From NCBI RefSeq assembly GCF_002310495.1, contig NZ_CP023344.1, positions 1,426,001-1,490,000 of the forward strand: a stretch of DNA of 64,000 nucleotides. Direction: 5' to 3'. The notes beneath the pieces are model-generated. The model did no database searches, had not been told where the DNA came from, and was given only the letters and a program-made list of their open reading frames with translations. Every line of letters starts with the position of its first letter. The stretch's first letter is position 1. This DNA is from Nibricoccus aquaticus. Lineage in GTDB: Bacteria > Verrucomicrobiota > Verrucomicrobiia > Opitutales > Opitutaceae. The position numbers were made by a program, and so were the translations under genes. Below are positions 45,078-55,400 of this stretch, one piece after another.

Positions 45078-45937
45078 GGCAGGAGCTGAACTCGCGACGC
45101 ACAAAAACCGCCAGCCGTGCCTCGTTGTCAGTGTAAATGGACTGCTGCAACGGCCGGTCATCCTTAACGCCCACTCCAGCAGTTTCACGATAATCCACAG
45201 CTGGTCTTCCATCCCGCAGGAGGGAAGATCGCGCGATAAATGAGGTCCGCAGAAGCCCCACTCACTCGAATGGAAATGGCGGTGGCGTAAGAAAACTTAT
45301 CAGCCTGTAGTGCGCCGGAGACGACGGTCCGACAAAACAAGCGCATCGATCGCATCAGAGAAAGCTTTCGACATAGCTGCCCCGTTGCGAGCAAGGGGCT
45401 TGGCAACAATGGCGGCAGCGAGGAGGGCAAAGCTGCGATATTTACGAGCGGCTACGACGGGATTGTTTTTGTTGATCATGGTGAGACCACCTTTAGCAGC
45501 CCGAAGGCCAACAGTCGCCGCGTTCGTGAAACACACGCATCCCGCAGGTGAAAATGTCCCAAAAAAATATCACGTCCTTTGAAAACACCTCTGTTATTCG
45601 CCCGGTGAAGTACCCGGAGCGAAAAAAATCAGGGCACAATCAACGCAGTTGACGACGAGGAGCAGACAGCGGAGTCGTCCATCGAAAATGCACGACAACT
45701 TCCCCTTGGACTGCAAAATCAACATCCGCCAGGATGGCCGGAGTCATTTGATTCGCAGGACAATCATTGATTCGTGCGGAATGATACGAAGGCCTTCTTC
45801 AACGATTAGAGGGAGGGCAAGCGGCGGTTACCCCTTTATCACACCTACGTTTATCCGATGGACGCGAAGATGTCGCGAGGGACGAAGACGGAGGGAAAGC
45901 AGGTGTGGGAACAGGATTAAATCCAAAGTACGGTCCC
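45060..45937. other. Stretch without a convincing gene
   Basis: About 880 bases between the YCII gene and the minus-strand membrane protein. All open frames are short, with unremarkable composition and no motif I recognise. The only borderline candidate is a 59-codon minus-strand frame at 45300-45479. Repeated attempts on both strands gave no RNA gene or repeat besides the palindrome at 45058-45077. It reads as degraded accessory DNA. Confidence 0.5.
45300..45479 (-). CDS. Possible small hypothetical protein, 59 residues
   Basis: Frame starts MINKNNPVVAARKYRSFALL, is preceded by a purine-rich GGTGG at plausible distance, and has codon use like a real gene. There is no recognised domain. Confidence 0.25.
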   Translation of the reverse strand: MINKNNPVVAARKYRSFALLAAAIVAKPLARNGAAMSKAFSDAIDALVLSDRRLRRTTG

Positions 45938-46351
45938 TTAATCCAAGCAACCCCATCCAGCCAGTAACAGCGCGACAATCGCAATCACCGCGAGAATGTT
46001 GCCATCGATCTTTCCGAGAATCGGGCGGATCCCCTGCGGATCATGCAGCGCGCCTCGATAGTATTTTTTGAAAAGCAGAGCGGCGAAAAATCCTGAATTC
46101 ATGGCGAGCCCTAGGTAGACCGCCAGCTGGCATTGCTGGAGTCCGCCCGCTCCCCACAGCAACCAAAGCGCAACGCTGGCGACCGCCAGTTGAGAGGATG
46201 CCGCCCAGAACAGATGAAAACGCGCATGCCCCGTCCAACCGGGATGCAAGAGATGGGTTTTGTTCATGTCCGTGATAAACGGGCCGACACCGTACGCGAT
46301 CGTCGCCATCGTGATCATCAGACGGGCTAAAAGCGAAACGGGCACACTCAT
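45938..46351 (-). CDS. Small integral membrane protein (DUF6640-like)
   Basis: Start at 46351 (MSVPVSLLARLMITMATIAY); the frame extends upstream but with low-quality sequence. The 137-residue product has four hydrophobic helices, with motif NKTHLLHPGWTGHARFHLFW between the first and second and GALHDPQGIRPILGKIDGN near the end. This resembles small four-helix membrane proteins of the DUF6640 type; function unknown. It stands alone between degraded DNA and the truncated HsdR-like gene. Confidence 0.75.
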   Translation of the reverse strand: MSVPVSLLARLMITMATIAYGVGPFITDMNKTHLLHPGWTGHARFHLFWAASSQLAVASVALWLLWGAGGLQQCQLAVYLGLAMNSGFFAALLFKKYYRGALHDPQGIRPILGKIDGNILAVIAIVALLLAGWGCLD

Positions 46352-46476
46352 CGACGAGACCCTGTCGGCGATGGCCTCTGAGGCAACTCTGCGACGGGAG
46401 CCTCTGCCAGGCGCCAATCGCGCACAGTCTTATGCGTATGAACTGGAGTACACAGAATCGCGAGGGTTGAGGGTTG

Positions 46477-47097
46477 ATGATCTTAATCCAGGCGAAGTCG
46501 GTGGGTACCGAGTTGAAGGATCAGCCTATGAAGCAGGCGATCGATTATGCCGCCAATCAGGGTGTCGATTGGGTGGTGCTGACGAATGGTGCGCAGTGTC
46601 GCGTGTATAAGGTGATTTTCGCTAAGCCGATCGATCAGGAGCTGGTGTGCGAGTTCGATTTCCTGAACCTGGATGCGAGGGACGACACGCATCTGCAGTT
46701 TCTCCTTCTGCTCACGAAGGAGGGCTGGGCGAAGTCGGCCGTGGGAGAGTTTCACCAGCAGAAGCAGGCGTTGAGTCGCTTTTATGTGGGCGCGGCGTTG
46801 ATGAGCGATTCGGTGCTGGGCGCGATCCGGAAGGAATTGAAACGCGTTTCTCCCGACGTGCGGATCGAGGCCGAACAAATCAGCACGGTGCTCGAACACG
46901 AGGTCATCAAACGCGAGGTGCTGGAGAGCGAGAAATACGCGGAAGCGATCAAAGCCGTTGCTCGTGCTGCAGCCAAGGTTGCGCGGAATAAAAAAGAGGA
47001 AGCTCCGCAAAATGTAATTCCGATTTCAGCGGTTCCGACGCCTCAAGTGGCCGTAGACAGCCCAGCGGCAGCGGTCCCGCCAACAGCAGCCAATTGA
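46477..47097 (+). pseudogene. 5'-truncated HsdR-N-like (type I restriction domain) protein
   Basis: The frame begins abruptly at MILIQAKSVGTELKDQPMKQ with a TGA stop two codons before the first possible start, whereas relatives I know have about 100 further N-terminal residues carrying the first catalytic acidic residue. The rest is well preserved: DYAANQGVDWVVLTNGAQCR, KPIDQELVCEFDFL, LLTKEGWAKSAVGEFHQQKQ and an Ala-rich end. The usual IEAK/IEVK motif is IQAK here, so the nuclease Glu is also lost. Both facts indicate a non-functional remnant, although the tail could still be translated. It is adjacent to a likely defence region. Confidence 0.65.
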
Positions 47098-47126
47098 ACA
47101 ACCAGTCCGCTCCGTTTCGCGCTTCT

Positions 47127-47600
47127 TCAGCGTTTAACGAGGAAGTCGGCTTTTGTGATAGATGGAGGAATGCTGTTTCCATCGATGAAACCTGCAGTGC
47201 CTACATCTTCATAAAGTTTTCCTCTCGGTAGTTCGATACGGGCGAGATAGAAGACGTTCTCGGTGTGAGAGGACTGTTCCGCTTTCTGAAGCTTCAAAAC
47301 CGATCCGGCAGGTGCCACCTCAATGATTCGGTATTCACCGCCATACACCTTCTTGCCGATAAACTCGTCGGACAGCGTTGCGGGCATTTGCCAAAACGAG
47401 TCGCCAGCCGAGGCCAGTTGGCGACCCAAGCCTCCGGCTACAAATTCGATAATATAGAGCCCCTTCGTTAACTCGTAGCGCTGCCCGATGAATTGGCGGT
47501 AGGGCTCTTTCTGGGTGACGTCCCGTTGAAGAAGTCCTGCGCAACCAGACAATGTAAACGCGCAGAGAAGAATGAGCGAAATCCGTGGTTTGTTACCCAT
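47127..47600 (-). CDS. Predicted lipoprotein downstream of STAND/membrane genes
   Basis: A 157-residue product with a lipoprotein signal: SLILLCAFTLSGCAG, with lipobox Cys at about residue 20. The rest is a beta-rich domain (YRQFIGQRYELTKGLYIIEF, KKVYGGEYRIIEVAPAG, NVFYLARIELPRGKLYEDV). Function unknown. Its start is 5 bp from the stop of the upstream membrane protein gene, so the two are translationally close and probably act together at the envelope. Confidence 0.8.
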   Translation of the reverse strand: MGNKPRISLILLCAFTLSGCAGLLQRDVTQKEPYRQFIGQRYELTKGLYIIEFVAGGLGRQLASAGDSFWQMPATLSDEFIGKKVYGGEYRIIEVAPAGSVLKLQKAEQSSHTENVFYLARIELPRGKLYEDVGTAGFIDGNSIPPSITKADFLVKR

Positions 47601-47605
47601 ATGAG

Positions 47606-48373
47606 TTACTTCAAAGCCGGTGCAGCGGAGATTGACGGCTCTTTGGGTGCAAGCGGCGGCAGTTGGGTGACTTGTTTTATGTCGCTGCCGCGGATGAGCA
47701 CTCGATTGATTTGGCCGGAGGAGTTGGTGACGTCGAGTATTACACCACCGCCAAGAGAAACGACCTGCTGCCCGGTTGTCTCTTTACCGTCTTCGTGAAC
47801 GAGGCGGATTTGTTTCTTGTTCAGCGCCGTGGATAAGGTCTCGAAATCGTTCTTTGCTTTGTGCTCAAGGTAAACGGCTCCACCAAACCCAAAGGCGATG
47901 GCGATGAGTGCGGCTAGACACTTCGGAACAATGAGGTCGTCGATTTTTTCCGCGTTCTCGAGGAAAGACTCAGGCGTATGCCGCTTCAACCACTGGACAA
48001 TGCGGTCGATCAGCAAAAATACGCGCTTACCGAACGGACGAAGTTTGTCTGCCTGGATGAATCGGAACGGCCACAACAGAACGTAAAGAGGACCAACGAG
48101 GATCCAGCAGATGAGTGTTCCGTAGAAGTAACGCGTGTACCAGAGAAACGCCACGCCGACGCCGTAGATCAGAGAAAGGATCACGGGTAGCCACGTCGAA
48201 AACAGCACATCGTAGAGCGAGAACTCGAATAGCTCTGCGGGAAATCCGGATGAACGAACGAGCTGATTGGTGTAAGCACGGCCCCAAAAATAGAGAACCG
48301 ATCCAATGACAGTGATCGCCGTCGTTTCGCCGATGAATTTGCCCCACTTCGATTGTTCGACCGAGTCCGCCAT
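47606..48373 (-). CDS. Uncharacterised integral membrane protein
   Basis: Start at 48373 (MADSVEQSKWGKFIGETTAI), the first Met giving a plausible N-terminus; the frame opens at 48445. The 255-residue protein has about four hydrophobic segments (ITVIGSVLYFWGRAYTN, FSTWLPVILSLIYGVGVAFL, LICWILVGPLYVLLWPF, CLAALIAIAFGFGGAVYLE) then a soluble beta-rich end (IRLVHEDGKETTGQQVVSLG, GGVILDVTNSSGQINRVLIR). Function unknown. It is 113 bp downstream of the STAND nuclease gene on the same strand and 5 bp upstream of the lipoprotein gene, so the three may form a unit. Confidence 0.8.
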   Translation of the reverse strand: MADSVEQSKWGKFIGETTAITVIGSVLYFWGRAYTNQLVRSSGFPAELFEFSLYDVLFSTWLPVILSLIYGVGVAFLWYTRYFYGTLICWILVGPLYVLLWPFRFIQADKLRPFGKRVFLLIDRIVQWLKRHTPESFLENAEKIDDLIVPKCLAALIAIAFGFGGAVYLEHKAKNDFETLSTALNKKQIRLVHEDGKETTGQQVVSLGGGVILDVTNSSGQINRVLIRGSDIKQVTQLPPLAPKEPSISAAPALK

Positions 48374-48486
48374 GGATGGAACGTGGAAAGTCTTCTGAGC
48401 GGTGTGAAGAGAATTGATCGACGTTAGCTTTCCTCGCGACCGCAAACATTACGTTTCGACCCCTTCTGCCCTGGCCCTTCGATTCT

Positions 48487-51400
48487 TTAGCCGTTCATCG
48501 TACGCGCCGAAAGTTCGGCACGTCGCTTGGCAAGAACTCGAATTGCCTCAGCGATGAATAAAGCACCATGCGGAGGCAGATCGCTCGCTTTCTTAGATTT
48601 TTCTAAATCCTTTATCGCGGTAGTTAGGCGATCTGAGTGCTCACCCCAGCCAAACGATTCGTCAAACAAGCCGATCAGAGCGTTACGCATGCGTTGATCC
48701 TCGGGAAATCGGAATATCAACTGAAAGACGAATTCCCAAAAATGCGGCTGTGTCGAAACAAGATGGCTCGCGAGGATAGCCCTCCGGTTCTCGTCCTTCG
48801 CCACCTTCAACAATATCTCTTGATGTTTTTTGAGATCAAATAGGACTGCCTCATCATTGAAATGCCCCACCCGCCGCTTAGAACCTAAATAATCTAAGGT
48901 CGCGCAATAGACCCTTTGAGGAAACAGCTCCACAGCTGCCCGCATAAAATCGAGCGAACCCGAGGAGCCTCCTACAGGATTCCAGATGCTGCCATATGCT
49001 TTCCAGCCGACTTTTAGAATGCGCTCAAGTTGCCGTTCGAAAATTTTAACCCCTTTCACGGGGGTTGAACGAACATAGGCGCTGGCAACCGTGTTCCTAT
49101 CGTAATCAGTATCCTGTCGTTGATCGCATGCTCGGGTGAGGACTCGCTCAGCGATTCCGAAGAGCAAAGGCGACATGAGCGTCTTCCCGTGAAGATAAAA
49201 GCTGAATAGCTGCAGCAGTGAGTAATATGCCTCCGGAGTGTGCGGTGATTCTACATAGAGGAAAATAATACGCACTTCCTTAGGTGGTAGATCGTGAATC
49301 CAATTACCTGAACACAGTGACCATCCGAGGACGTCCGGTTTGATTCCTTTTCGCCGGATCATCTTTTGCAGTCGCTCTCGATTGTCTTTTGATGGGCCAA
49401 GAAACCGCAAAATGGTCAGCATTGCCTCATCGGTTCCGGCAGGCATTTCGTCGAGATACTTTTGGACTCGCGCTAATGCATGTTGTTTTAGTCCGTTACA
49501 ATAGGCTGCGAACAACCACAGATCCTCTGCACTCGATTGAAACGTCCCCATCCTGTTCCAGCACTCCAGCTTTCGATCAAGTATACCGATTTCGTACGCA
49601 AGTTGAGTAGCATGGTACTTCTTCGAGGCAGCCATTGCCTTTCTTAGCTTAGGAATGAGTAGGGCCGGTTTTTCGACAAGCTCTCGAGCAATCCCTTTGA
49701 TCTCGTCCTCATATCGACGTCTTCCGGTTTTAGGATCTTCGTCCCAACCGTACATCGATCCCTCATCTATCCAGATTTGCAGCCGCAACAGAATAGATCC
49801 CCGGAAAAACTTATCCATCATCCCGTGGACCTCCTTCAAGATCGGCGGGATCTGTTCAACCCACTTTTCTGCACTGTGCTTCTCCAAATATTCCACTAGT
49901 CGTTTTTTCTCTCTCCATAAACCAGACAGCACATCCGAAGGATCTAACTTTAGCCGATCCTTAAAAAAGGAGCCAACTATCAGGCGGTGGAATTTGATGC
50001 CTCGCTCCGGAGGAAGATGCTGTAGTTCGTGTATCGCACCACCCAGCCGTTTGAGAGCCTGCTCACGATGAGGACCACTTTTGAGAGCCAGCTTGAAGTG
50101 AGCCGAGAACCCTAATTCGCGATGCTCGAACACTTCCTTCCATTGCAACGTTCGAGGTGCATCGCTGATCCGCCAGTTCTGTACCGTTTGTCCGCTCAAG
50201 CTATGCGGTGGATCTGAGATGATAAATATCGCTTCGACCCCTAAGGAACGAACTTCCTTGCTAGAATCTTTGAGCAAACGCTGCACCGTGCACCAACGCT
50301 CGCTCGGGGGAACAGGGAAAGAGTAATACCACGGCGTGAAGCACTCCAAAAATAGCTTCTTAAAGTTCCCCCCAAGTTGATCCGCGTGATCGGCGACCGC
50401 GAATCTCTCAAGCAACGGAAACACGATCTCGCCACTATCCCCGTGGTAAGCAAGACCGTGCAGCAACCCTCTGATGCGGCTGCGTATTCCATCGATCTTC
50501 TGGTTATGTTGATGCGCTGTTAATTCAGGACTCAACAAGCCAGCTAATCCTTCGCCAGCCTTATGCTTGGATTGCTCAACCAACCCAAGCAACTCGTCAG
50601 CACGCTTCACCAGAAACATCGCTGTTTGGCGTGGTGCGGCCCTGACTAAGTCTAGCAGTGCATCAATTTCCATCTCGATAGCGCCAGCCGCGGCAAATGG
50701 CCCGGTCGGACCAAAGACGTAGTTCCAAAGACCTTCGCCCGCGGAAGAGTCCACACTGATCAGCCGCTCGATTAGACGCTTTTTCCCGTCATCATCGAGC
50801 GCCTGATAGATCTTAAGCACGCGAGCGGAATCGTCCCCAATCAACCGCTCCAATAGAAAAGTCGCAAGCAAGGGAGGGGAAACACTGACATCATTGCGAT
50901 CTCGCCCCGACACTTCGAGAAAACCAGCATCAGCGAGGCGATCACGATAATGCCTTAGTGTCCCAAGGTCAGCGCTAAGTGTGAGGCAGGATTTAAGCGC
51001 TACCACAGGTTCGCTACGATTCGTCGGGAAAGGAGAGAGGCAGCTTAGCAATTCCAATGCTGAGATGACCGGCGGCCCGAAAAGAGCCTCTGATCGCTGC
51101 ACAAACTTAGCGGCCACTCGTTGTTTCAAGGTCGTTTGATGAACACGCAGTGGTGATCCTAGCTCGGAGGCGACAAGTAGTATCTGCGGATTTCCGCCAG
51201 CCTCTTGAATCGCCCAATCTATGTCGTTATTCGACAATTTCGTCTGAGCAACTTTCAGCAGTTCGCGTGCATCGTTATAGGTTAGGGGCAGAACTCGCAG
51301 CGATTTGATCTGAGGCATCTCTCCTAAGTTTAGCTGTGGAAGATGTTCTTCTGCCGGAATAGTCGCCACTATGCGCAAGCCCGCTGTCAGGATTGCCTGC

Positions 51401-52320
51401 TCTGCGAAGGCTTTCGCCTCTTCTTGCCGTAAGTCTTCAACGACGATCAAGACCTGCTGCCCGCTAGCATACGACTTCAAATCCGCCGCCATCATTGAAG
51501 TTTTTGCCGTGTTACGAACGAAGAAAGTTTCGGAGGCGATTTCTGTACACGCTTCAAGCAGCAAGCGTGATTTTCCCATGCCGCTCGCTCCAGAGATCCC
51601 GATAAACGCAACGTCAGGGTCACTCAGCATTTCCTTCAGCTCGTCGAGCTGCTTTTTTCTTCCGACCATCGGTAAAAGCGTTTCTCCGTGTTTTTGTTTC
51701 TCCAAAAGCTGCCAGTTCTCATGCCACGACTGAAAAACTGGCGAAGCGAAGTACGTCTCTCTAATCGCTCGGTGACGGTTTACCGCTGCCTGCAAGAATC
51801 CCGCGTCAATTATCTCTACCTCGACATGTTCGGTTTCAGGTAGCCCATCGAGAATAGCAGACCTTAATGAATCTCTTTCCTCCTTAAGAAGGCGTCCATT
51901 TCTCGTCGTGGTAGACTGCGTTCGGCCCAAACCGAGGTTCGTGAAAAGAGTATACTGCTTCAGCTCACCTGGACGCTTAGCTCTTTCAATAACTTCTTTG
52001 GCTGCTCCCTTGACCGACGCTTTCAAGCCTTTGATCGCGTTCGAATGACCGTTAGCTGTGGAACGCGCTTTGAATTGGAAGATCGTCCAGCCGGGGCGAG
52101 CGAAAGGTAGAGCATTTGCTGAGTTTGGCTCCTGCGGAAGCGTCCAAGAACCATCAATTCCACCGTCAGCTCCCGGGAGATCGTCTAGTCGGGGAGCTGT
52201 TGGTAACGGGCGTTTAGTCTCAGCAAGAATGATGCTATTGCAGAACCTCGCGAATCTGAGCTGTTCATCCACGACGCTGAAAGCGTCTTCTAGCTCTGGA
52301 ATAGACAGCGGTATGCTCAC
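48487..52320 (-). CDS. Putative antiviral STAND protein: PD-(D/E)XK-like nuclease, P-loop NTPase, long C-terminal sensor
   Basis: A 1277-residue protein starting at GTG 52320. Residues 1-200 look like a restriction-type effector: GADGGIDG (Asp 56), TIFQFKAR (Gln 82, Lys 84, a QxK variant of the PD-(D/E)XK core) and YTLFTNL. Residues about 215-470 form a STAND-type NTPase: VGRKKQLDELKEML, Walker A GASGMGKS (244-251), Walker B VLIVVEDL (290-297). Residues about 470-1277 are mostly helical repeats without recognised motif, the usual sensor position. This order and size match Avs (antiviral STAND) proteins. Base composition drops: 26 G+C in 60 bases at 49921-49980 against 36 in 60 at 53281-53340 in nrdA, suggesting transfer. 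Family assignment needs HMM comparison. Confidence 0.8.
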   Translation of the reverse strand: MSIPLSIPELEDAFSVVDEQLRFARFCNSIILAETKRPLPTAPRLDDLPGADGGIDGSWTLPQEPNSANALPFARPGWTIFQFKARSTANGHSNAIKGLKASVKGAAKEVIERAKRPGELKQYTLFTNLGLGRTQSTTTRNGRLLKEERDSLRSAILDGLPETEHVEVEIIDAGFLQAAVNRHRAIRETYFASPVFQSWHENWQLLEKQKHGETLLPMVGRKKQLDELKEMLSDPDVAFIGISGASGMGKSRLLLEACTEIASETFFVRNTAKTSMMAADLKSYASGQQVLIVVEDLRQEEAKAFAEQAILTAGLRIVATIPAEEHLPQLNLGEMPQIKSLRVLPLTYNDARELLKVAQTKLSNNDIDWAIQEAGGNPQILLVASELGSPLRVHQTTLKQRVAAKFVQRSEALFGPPVISALELLSCLSPFPTNRSEPVVALKSCLTLSADLGTLRHYRDRLADAGFLEVSGRDRNDVSVSPPLLATFLLERLIGDDSARVLKIYQALDDDGKKRLIERLISVDSSAGEGLWNYVFGPTGPFAAAGAIEMEIDALLDLVRAAPRQTAMFLVKRADELLGLVEQSKHKAGEGLAGLLSPELTAHQHNQKIDGIRSRIRGLLHGLAYHGDSGEIVFPLLERFAVADHADQLGGNFKKLFLECFTPWYYSFPVPPSERWCTVQRLLKDSSKEVRSLGVEAIFIISDPPHSLSGQTVQNWRISDAPRTLQWKEVFEHRELGFSAHFKLALKSGPHREQALKRLGGAIHELQHLPPERGIKFHRLIVGSFFKDRLKLDPSDVLSGLWREKKRLVEYLEKHSAEKWVEQIPPILKEVHGMMDKFFRGSILLRLQIWIDEGSMYGWDEDPKTGRRRYEDEIKGIARELVEKPALLIPKLRKAMAASKKYHATQLAYEIGILDRKLECWNRMGTFQSSAEDLWLFAAYCNGLKQHALARVQKYLDEMPAGTDEAMLTILRFLGPSKDNRERLQKMIRRKGIKPDVLGWSLCSGNWIHDLPPKEVRIIFLYVESPHTPEAYYSLLQLFSFYLHGKTLMSPLLFGIAERVLTRACDQRQDTDYDRNTVASAYVRSTPVKGVKIFERQLERILKVGWKAYGSIWNPVGGSSGSLDFMRAAVELFPQRVYCATLDYLGSKRRVGHFNDEAVLFDLKKHQEILLKVAKDENRRAILASHLVSTQPHFWEFVFQLIFRFPEDQRMRNALIGLFDESFGWGEHSDRLTTAIKDLEKSKKASDLPPHGALFIAEAIRVLAKRRAELSARTMNG

Positions 52321-52358
52321 GACTGATTGGTAATAGTAACGCTAGATCTCTCTACTAA

Positions 52359-52392
52359 AAAGGCCGTGGCGACTACGTCGCACACGGCCTTT
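52359..52392 (-). terminator. Terminator after nrdA
   Basis: Long stem formed by AAAGGCCGTGGCGAC and GTCGCACACGGCCTTT around TAC with one bulge. On the minus strand it is followed by a run of five T, 25 bp past the nrdA stop. Confidence 0.85.
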
Positions 52393-52416
52393 GCTTCTAA
52401 CGCTATAATAATTGCC

Positions 52417-55400
52417 TCACTGACACGCTTCGCAGATTTCGCCGTTGCGCATGGCTTCGATGGAGCAGGTGGCTTTCTCGGCGGCGGTGTATTCTTTCTT
52501 CTTCGGCGTTTCGATCGCTGGGGTTGAGTGGCTGCCGCCGGCGTCGCCGGAGTTTTGGCCGCCGTTCTGGCCTTCTTTGATCGCGCCGCGGACGTCTTTC
52601 TTAATCTGCACGGTGGCTTTCTCGATGTTGGAGGCTCCGAGGCTGCGCAGGTAATAGGTCGTCTTGAGGCCGACGTGCCAGGCGTGACGGTACATGTGAC
52701 TGAGGGTCTTCATGTCGGGCGTCTTGATCCAGAGGTTCACCGACTGGGATTGGTCGATCCATTTCTGGCGGCGGGCGGCGGCGTCGATGATCCACTTGAA
52801 GTCGATATCGAAGGCGGTGAGGTACTTGGCCTTGAGGTCGGCGGGGACGCGGTCGATGTCCTTCAGCTCGCCGTCGAAGTACTTCAGGTTGTCGCGCATC
52901 TCTTGATCCCAGAGGCCGCGGGCCTTGAGGTCTTTCACGAGGTAGGGATTCAAGACGATGAACTCGCCCGAGAGATTCGATTTCACGAACAGGTTCTTGT
53001 ACGTGGGCTCGATGCAGGGGGAGGTGTTGGTGATATTCGAGATCGTGGCGGTGGGGGCGATGGCGAGGACGTTGCTGTTGCGCATGCCTTGCTTGGCGAT
53101 CTTGGCGCGGAGGGGCGTCCAATCGAGTTTACCGCCGCGGGGGACTTCGACGGTGACGCCGCGCTCGGATTCGAGGAGGTCGATCGTGTCTTGCGGGAGG
53201 AGTCCGCGTTCCCACTTCGAGCCTTTATAGGTGGAGTAGGTGCCGCGCTCGGCGGCGAGGTCGGAGCTGGCTTCGTAGGCGTAGAAGGCGATGGCTTCCA
53301 TGGCTTCGTCGTTGAACTCGACGGCGGCTTCGGAGGCGAAGGCGATGCCTTTCTGGTAGCAGGCGTTGGCGAGACCCATGACGCCCATGCCGATGGGGCG
53401 GTGGCGGAGGTTGGAGCGTTTGGCGGCCTCGGTCGGGTAGAAGTTAATGTCGATGACGTTATCGAGGGCGCGGACGGCGAGCTGGATGGTGTTGCGCAGT
53501 TTCGCGTGATCGATGGAACCGTCGGGGAGGAGATGGTTCTCGAGGATGACGGAGCCGAGGTTGCAGACGGCGGTCTCGTCGTTCGAGGTGTTGAGCGTGA
53601 TCTCGGTGCAGAGATTGGACGAGTGGATGACGCCGCAGTGATCCTGAGGGGAGCGGATGTTGCAGGCATCCTTAAAGGTGATCCACGGGTGGCCGGTCTC
53701 GAAGAGCATCGAGAGCATTTTCTTCCAGAGCTCGAGGGCTTCGACTTTCTGGCCCTGGATTTTGCCTTCTTCGGCGAGCTTCTCGTAGCGGAGGTAGGCT
53801 TCTTCGAACTTTTTGCCGTAGAGCTCGTGGAGGTCTTTGACCTCGTTGGAGCGGAAGAGGGTCCACTGCTGGCGGTTCTCCATGCGCTTCATGAAGAGGT
53901 CAGGAATCCAGTTGGCCGTATTCATGTCGTGGGTGCGACGGCGGTCGTCACCGGTGTTCTTGCGGAGCTCGAGGAACTCGAAGATGTCGTTGTGCCAGGA
54001 CTCGAGGTAGGCACAGCCGGAGCCCTTGCGTTTGCCGCCCTGATTGACGGCGACGAGCTGGTCGTTGTGGAGCTTCAGGAACGGGATGACGCCCTGGGAT
54101 TCGCCGTTGGTGCCAGCGATGTAGGCGCCGGTGCCGCGAACGGCGGTCCAGGAACCACCGAGGCCGCCCGCCCACTTGGCGAGGAAGGCGTTTTCGGCGA
54201 TGCCGCGGTACATGATGCCTTCGAGCGAGTCGTCGACGTAGTACAGATAGCACGACGAGAGCTGCGAATGGAGCGTGCCGGAGTTGAAGAGCGTCGGCGT
54301 GGAGCTGCAGAAGCGGCGGCTCTTGTAGAGTTCGTAGAGGCCGGTGATCTTCGACTCGCGGTCGCCTTTTTCATCGAGGAAGAGACCCATGGCGACGCGC
54401 ATCCAGAAGAACTGGGGCGTCTCGAGGCGCTTGGCGGGTTTCTTGGTTTTGTCGATGATGAGGTAGCGATCGTACATCGTCTGGATGCCGAGGAAGTCGA
54501 AATCCATGTCAGAGGACGGGTCGAGGGCGGCACCGAGCTTCGCGAGATCGAAGTCGAGGAGGCGCGGGTTGAGGCGCTTGATGGCGACGCCGTGCTCGAG
54601 GTAAGCCTTGAAGGCTTTGCGGTGGGCGTCCTTCAGCTTGCCGATGCCGTCGCGCACGATGTCCCAGCCGAGGACTTCTTCGTAGATGTAGGTGAGCTGG
54701 ATGCGGCCGGCGAACTTGGCGAAGTCGGCGTCGCGCTCGATGAGGGTCTTCGAGTTGAGGATGATGGTGGCATCGAGATCTTTTTGGGAGATCTGGTCGA
54801 AGACGGAGCGGAGGAGCTCGGTCTCGATCTCGTCATTGGAGAGATTGAGGTCGAGGCCGATGCGGCCGAACTCGATGCGCTTGTGGAGATCGACGCGGTC
54901 CCAGAGGACGGTTTCGCCGTTGGTGCGTTTCACCATGAGCATGGCGCCTTGCTGCGGAGCGGGCGCGACCTCGGAGGAGGACGATGTATCGATGCCAGCC
55001 TCACGCGCGGAATTACGGTCGGCGCGGTAGAGGATGTATTGCTCGGCGACCTTGAAGTGACCGGCCTTCATGAGCTCTTCCTGGACGATGTCCTGGATCT
55101 CTTCGATGTGGACGAAGGATTGTTTCGAGGAGAGGGCGCGACCGGCGACGATCTTGGTGATCTCGACGGAAGGCGTCGAATCGCGCTGGAGAGAGAGGAA
55201 GGCTTTGCGGATCGCGATCTCGATCTTCTGCTCGTTGAAGGGAACGATCTGATGGTTGCGACGGATGACGCGGACGGTGGCGAACGGCGTGGCGGTCTCG
55301 GCGCCGAGCTTGCGCGAGCGGTTCAAGAGAAGGCTCTTGGCGACGTCGTAGGCGTTGTTGTCGATGAGGGTTTTCTCGAGGAGCTCGTAGAGGTCGTTGA

